In this document: in pieces, positions 7,133 to 9,616 of the stretch
How the letters are laid out: every line of letters starts with the position of its first letter
Position numbering within the stretch: the first letter of the stretch is position 1
Assembly: GCA_001273335.1 (NCBI GenBank)
Contig: LFWV01000043.1
Coordinates: forward strand, 1 to 9,616
Direction: 5' to 3'
DNA length: 9,616 nucleotides
DNA from: a miscellaneous Crenarchaeota group-1 archaeon SG8-32-3
GTDB taxonomy: Archaea > Thermoproteota > Bathyarchaeia > Bathyarchaeales > Bathycorpusculaceae
The notes under the pieces: generated by a model
Told to the model about the DNA's origin: nothing
The model's input: only the letters and a program-made list of their open reading frames with translations
The model's database searches: none
Made by a program: the position numbers and the translations under genes

Positions 7133-7462
7133 GTGTTTGTTTTGCTTGAAGCTTTCAAGGCGATAAAGGAAAAGCATCTTGAAGCCAAGAGGATAGTTGA
7201 GGAGGCTACTGCTAAGTCTGAAAAGCTGATCAGCGAAGCTGAGCAAAAAGCGTTAAAGGTATATGAAGAAGCCTATAAGACAACTCTAAGCCAAGCTGAG
7301 CAAAAAGCTATCGAACTAAAAAGGAAAGCCGCAAAAGATGCTGAAAACGAACTCGCCAAGTTCCTTTCAACTGCAGAAGACCAAGCAAAAGGAATCGAAG
7401 CAAAAGCTAGGAAGAATTTCAAAGCAGCGGTAGATTCTGTTCTAAATATGGTTCTGCCCTGA
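7133..7462 (+). CDS. atpH: A-type ATP synthase peripheral-stalk subunit H (G-like)
   Basis: Stalk protein that pairs with E to tether the A3B3 head to subunit I. It has 109 residues from GTG 7133 (106 from TTG 7142), close to the usual 100-110. It is almost wholly helical and rich in Ala, Glu and Lys, with E/K-A-xxx-A spacing (EAKRIVEEATAKSEKLISEAEQKA) as in the coiled coil of H/G subunits. The C-terminal AVDSVLNMVLP fits the family's hydrophobic end. No ribosome site precedes either start; the TATA-like box at 7113-7122 would place the transcript 5' end at about 7142, so I favour a leaderless TTG start giving MLEAFKAIKEK. Identification depends on composition, size and position before atpE rather than on unique motifs. 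It ends 10 bases before atpE. Confidence 0.8.
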   Translation: MFVLLEAFKAIKEKHLEAKRIVEEATAKSEKLISEAEQKALKVYEEAYKTTLSQAEQKAIELKRKAAKDAENELAKFLSTAEDQAKGIEAKARKNFKAAVDSVLNMVLP

Positions 7463-7472
7463 GAGATGAATA

Positions 7473-8096
7473 ATGGAGTCAACGCGTGAAATAACTGAAA
7501 TGATCGTTGAGGAGGCAAAGAAATCAGCCGATCACATTCTTCAAGAGGCTGAGAAATCAGCTGCGGATACGCTGAAAAAACAGAAACTGCGAGGAGTTCA
7601 AAGAGCAAAAGAAGCGTCTAAAATACTCTTAAGAAAAGCTGAAAATGAAGCTGAATTTAACAAGAAAAACAGTATAGCAAACTCCAAAATTAAAGCAAAA
7701 TGGGTTATTCTGTCAAAAAAGGAAACTTGGATTGACAATATTCTAAAAGAAGTGAAAAATGAACTTAAGATACTAAAGCAATCTAAGAAATATCTATCAA
7801 TCCTTGAGAAGCTAATCATCGAGGCAGGTGTTACTTTAGGGGGCAAAGAATTAGTGGTTCTATTGAATCCGCAAGACTCAGCTTTGCCTTTAAAACTTGG
7901 CAATCTTGCAAAAGAAATCGGGGAAAAAACTGGGTTTAAAACGGAATTGAACATGTCCAAAGAAAAAGTTGAAGTCATAGGCGGCGCATTAGTCAAAACA
8001 GCTGATGGAAAAGTGATTATGGATAACACTTTTGATGATATTCTTCGGCGAAGAGAAAAAGAACTGCGGTCTGAAATAGCGAAAATCTTGTTTTAA
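7473..8096 (+). CDS. atpE: A-type ATP synthase peripheral-stalk subunit E
   Basis: Stator subunit E (207 residues, normal size), which forms the heterodimeric stalk with H and caps the head by contacting the B N-terminus. Residues 1 to about 110 form a charged helix (EEAKKSADHILQEAEKSA) that pairs with H. The C-terminal alpha/beta domain (about 110-207) contains VEVIGGALVKTADGKVIMDNTFDDILRRRE, which closely matches the family's GG..v...dG.i..dNtfe.rl signature. The ATG at 7473 has a weak GAGAGATGA upstream. The 10-base gap from atpH supports co-transcription. A stem-loop and T-tract follow the stop, so H-E seems to be its own two-gene unit. Confidence 0.94.
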   Translation: MESTREITEMIVEEAKKSADHILQEAEKSAADTLKKQKLRGVQRAKEASKILLRKAENEAEFNKKNSIANSKIKAKWVILSKKETWIDNILKEVKNELKILKQSKKYLSILEKLIIEAGVTLGGKELVVLLNPQDSALPLKLGNLAKEIGEKTGFKTELNMSKEKVEVIGGALVKTADGKVIMDNTFDDILRRREKELRSEIAKILF

Positions 8097-8124
8097 AAGG
8101 AAATAAAATGTAGCCTTAATAATC

Positions 8125-8161
8125 TCTGATTCTATCTTAAGAGTTTTAAATCAGACTTTTT
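8125..8161 (+). terminator. Stem-loop plus T-tract after atpE
   Basis: TCTGATT (8125-8131) and AATCAGA (8149-8155) form a perfect seven-base stem with a 17-base loop, followed after one C by TTTTT (8157-8161). A second T5 is at 8169-8173. Archaeal termination relies mainly on T-tracts, so the Ts may matter more than the stem. It sits between atpE and a promoter-preceded gene, where a terminator is expected. Confidence 0.5.
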
Positions 8162-8212
8162 GAAGGTGTTTTTAGAGTTAAATATTGAGTCTCTTTTTGC
8201 AAATTGGGAATT

Positions 8213-8223
8213 CTTTTTATATT
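8213..8223 (+). promoter_or_regulatory. TATA-like box for the CorA-like gene
   Basis: CTTTTTATATT lies about 45 bases before the GTG start. Transcription would begin near 8244, leaving a leader of about 20 bases that contains GGAGAGAG (8249-8256). This indicates that the CorA-like gene is transcribed separately from the ATP synthase genes. Confidence 0.5.
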
Positions 8224-8265
8224 CGACAATTATAGATGTAACAAATTCGGAGAGAGAACCATCAC

Positions 8266-9153
8266 GTGATACGTGTTTACACAGTTAGAAAAAAAGAGTT
8301 ATTCGAAAACGAGGCAAGTTCCAAAAAGGAAATGGATAAGATTCTCTCAAAAGTTAAACGAGCTTGGGTTGACTGCTCCGACTTAAATGAAAACGAAACA
8401 AAAATTTTGGCAGATCTACTGGGGGTCGAGGCGAAGACTCTGAACGGGATTGAAAACGGAAACATCCGTCCACATTACGAGAAATGTCTTGACGAGACTT
8501 GTCCTTTCTACACGTGGATTTCAACTCCTGTTGTAGAGTTTATGGATAAGCTTATCCTTCATCCATTGAGCATAATTCTGAAAGAGCGGGTTCTGGTTAC
8601 ACTTCGCAATAACTATTCCAATCGGCTTATTGAATCAACTCTGCGAACATTTAGGGCTATGGCACCTGCGCAAAGAAAGCCAACTGTGATATTGTGCAAA
8701 CTCATCCATGAAATAATAGATGAAAACTCGGGCGCCATGGTGTCTATTAGGGATCAAATAGACAAACTTGAAGAGGAAGCCATGGGAGGAGAGAAGAAAA
8801 CAGACATCACAGCGTCAGTTTTCAAACTGAAAAGGAACCTTTCAACACTTCATCGCCTTCTATGGGCAGAAAAAGAGATGTTATCTGACATAGATATAGG
8901 TGTAATACCTAACCTAACTCTTGTTCCAGAAGCAAATTTGATTATAGAAGACGCTTCCGATGACATAGCAAGAGAACTTGAGTTTGTAGATTCATTCAAC
9001 AGAAGCCTTGATAGCATTCTGAGACTGGAAGACCTGGGCGCAATTCACAGAGTTGAATCAAAATTGGTGCTTCTTACTTGGGCACTCGTCATATTAACAA
9101 TCGTACTCGTGATGCTTGACCTTGATATAATTGGCATAATACTTGGTCACTAA
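8266..9153 (+). CDS. CorA-like protein with a single C-terminal membrane helix, no GMN motif
   Basis: The 295-residue protein has the layout of CorA divalent-cation transporters up to the first membrane helix. An alpha/beta N-terminal part includes WVDCSDLNENETKILADLLGV (about 34-54) and IILKERVLVTL (about 103-113). A long helical region (about 117-262) follows, with the LKRNLSTLHRLLW block (about 188-200) before the membrane. The only clear hydrophobic segment is about 267-293 (LVLLTWALVILTIVLVMLDLD), and the protein ends six residues after it. Classical CorA needs a second helix and a YGMN-type motif between them to form and gate the pore; neither is present, and I found no GMN in other frames just after the stop. 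It may be a regulatory or divergent family member rather than a magnesium channel. Cys74 and Cys79 (C-x4-C) are an extra oddity. GTG start, with GGAGAGAG upstream and its own TATA box. Confidence 0.8.
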   Translation: MIRVYTVRKKELFENEASSKKEMDKILSKVKRAWVDCSDLNENETKILADLLGVEAKTLNGIENGNIRPHYEKCLDETCPFYTWISTPVVEFMDKLILHPLSIILKERVLVTLRNNYSNRLIESTLRTFRAMAPAQRKPTVILCKLIHEIIDENSGAMVSIRDQIDKLEEEAMGGEKKTDITASVFKLKRNLSTLHRLLWAEKEMLSDIDIGVIPNLTLVPEANLIIEDASDDIARELEFVDSFNRSLDSILRLEDLGAIHRVESKLVLLTWALVILTIVLVMLDLDIIGIILGH

Positions 9154-9189
9154 CCAATGGCATATGTTTTATCACCTTTCAGTTTACAA

Positions 9190-9381
9190 TTAGTTACACA
9201 AAGCGTCTTTTTCTCTGCACAAAGCCCAAGGGAGGACAACAAGTACTATTGGTGTTATGATCACGGCTGAAGCTATCAGCGCTGAATACAAATCTGATGT
9301 AATCAATCCTGAGACGAACAAAACGTATTGAACAATTAGACCCGTGCTGAATCTTACGCTGAGACCTAAACCCAAAAGCAA
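9190..9381 (-). CDS. Possible small two-helix membrane protein
   Basis: This 63-codon minus-strand ORF starts at TTG 9381. It encodes two strongly hydrophobic stretches (about 12-30, containing GLIVQYVLFVSGLI, and about 33-54, containing ALIASAVIITPIVLVVLPW), then a short polar tail (CREKDALCN). Hydrophobicity this regular is unusual for chance. Against it: the start is TTG without a clear ribosome site, and its first codons overlap the zinc-knuckle ORF on the other strand. I do not recognise a family. Its 3' end lies 36 bases from the convergent CorA-like gene. Confidence 0.35.
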   Translation of the reverse strand: MLLGLGLSVRFSTGLIVQYVLFVSGLITSDLYSALIASAVIITPIVLVVLPWALCREKDALCN

Positions 9382-9478
9382 AAAGAAATTTTTTCAGTGT
9401 GAAGTTTGCGGTCACGGTTATTCAGGCAAGGAAACAGCTATGAAATGCTATCTTTTCTGCAAAAAACATGAAACTTGA
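9344..9478 (+). CDS. Small zinc-knuckle protein (Cys4-type), function unknown
   Basis: The ORF gives 44 residues from GTG 9344. After a basic stretch (RPKPKSKKKFF) comes CEVCG-x2-Y, then A-x2-C-x3-C, ending CKKHET; four cysteines (codons at 9398, 9407, 9446, 9458) are placed as C-x2-C-x12-C-x3-C. From memory, this resembles the short C..CG..Y.....A..C...C segment found in many small archaeal proteins, probably zinc-binding. The start is uncertain: GTG 9344 has no ribosome site, and a TGA at 9329-9331 blocks extension. Beyond that TGA the same frame continues upstream to 9194 with plausible polar sequence, so this could also be the 3' part of a broken longer gene. Its end overlaps the next ORF by 11 bases. 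Confidence 0.5.
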   Translation: MLNLTLRPKPKSKKKFFQCEVCGHGYSGKETAMKCYLFCKKHET

Positions 9479-9616
9479 TCGGCAAAAATCACCAAGAAAC
9501 AGTTCATTTTCCAAGTCTGCCAACTCATTTAAGCAATATCGACGAAAAAAACTTGAGTTGTGCTCAAGAATTGATTCGATGCAAAGCTTATTAGCTCTTG
9601 TTAGGGCTGACATTTT
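9468..9616 (+). CDS. Unidentified basic protein, 3' end beyond window
   Basis: An ATG at 9468 opens a frame that stays open to the window edge (49 complete codons). It begins inside the zinc-knuckle ORF (11-base overlap), as expected for coupled genes. The first 30 residues are basic and serine-rich (SPRNSSFSKS..FKQYRRKK), then a helix-like stretch LELCSRIDSMQSLLALVRAD follows with amphipathic spacing. No family can be assigned. An alternative start is ATG 9579, at the Met within that stretch. No ribosome site is visible. The longer minus-strand ORF over the same bases (9422-9613) looks like a shadow of this one. Confidence 0.4.
   Translation, partial: MKLDRQKSPRNSSFSKSANSFKQYRRKKLELCSRIDSMQSLLALVRADI

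Noticed and set aside
7111..7149. Twelve-codon ORF from ATG 7111 overlapping the atpH start
   Set aside because: The ATG lies within the presumed TATA box, no ribosome site is present, and the peptide has no features; probably chance.
7236..7308. 16-bp exact direct repeat (AAGCTGAGCAAAAAGC at 7236-7251 and 7293-7308) within atpH
   Set aside because: Both copies are in frame in a coiled coil rich in AEQKA-type sequence; low-complexity coding explains it better than a mobile or regulatory repeat.
7598..8029. Minus-strand 143-codon ORF across atpE
   Set aside because: Antisense to a well-matched subunit E; Ser/Phe-rich shadow with no family features.
9552..9568. Hairpin CTTGAG-TTGTG-CTCAAG near the right edge
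   Set aside because: Only six base pairs, no T-tract after it, and it lies inside an open reading frame; a chance or coding dyad is more likely. A tRNA fold was considered and not supported.
9422..9613. Minus-strand 63-codon ORF at the right edge
   Set aside because: Overlaps the plus-strand ORF from 9468 with better coding character; no motif and no ribosome site.

Overview
This window is archaeal. It holds most of the gene set for an A-type (archaeal/vacuolar-like) ATP synthase, followed by a CorA-like gene and a poorly characterised right end. Evidence for archaea: the subunits are A-type (catalytic A, P-loop-less B, D, C, a duplicated four-helix proteolipid, a 676-residue subunit I/a, and H/E stalk proteins), gene starts follow TATA-like boxes, and some starts look leaderless. 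Gene order, moderate GC and a small archaeal-style zinc-knuckle ORF would fit a Thermoproteota/Bathyarchaeia-like lineage. That placement is inference; no marker gene here fixes it.

Layout. Positions 1-4427 (+): the 3' two-thirds of atpA (cut by the window edge), atpB (ATGA overlap with atpA), atpD and atpC, a tightly packed A1-sector operon. Positions 4439-6933 (-): atpI then atpK, the membrane sector, transcribed towards atpC and ending 11 bp from it. Positions 6934-7132: a divergent promoter region with TATA-like boxes on both strands and a cluster of inverted TTGAA/TTCAA half-sites. Positions 7133-8096 (+): atpH and atpE, the peripheral stalks, followed by a stem-loop and T-tract. Positions 8266-9153 (+): a CorA-like protein with its own TATA box, ending after one membrane helix and lacking the GMN pore motif. 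Positions 9154-9616: ambiguous small ORFs, including a Cys-rich zinc-knuckle ORF (+), an overlapping two-helix membrane ORF (-), and a gene that runs off the right edge (+).

Function. A3B3 performs ATP synthesis/hydrolysis, D (with F, not found here) is the central shaft, C couples the shaft to the ring of K, I provides the ion half-channels, and H/E hold the stator. All A-type subunits except F are present, but they are split into three transcription units, with the membrane module inverted between the A1 core and the stalks. Many archaea have a single H-I-K-E-C-F-A-B-D operon.

The least expected observation is that both atpC and atpI carry family-conserved N-terminal sequence upstream of their first ATG/GTG/TTG. 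This suggests non-standard starts, or small sequence errors, at both genes. I see no clear evidence of an undescribed system. The most novel parts are the split operon, the two start-site anomalies, the operator-like repeats, the truncated CorA-like protein and the right-end small ORFs.
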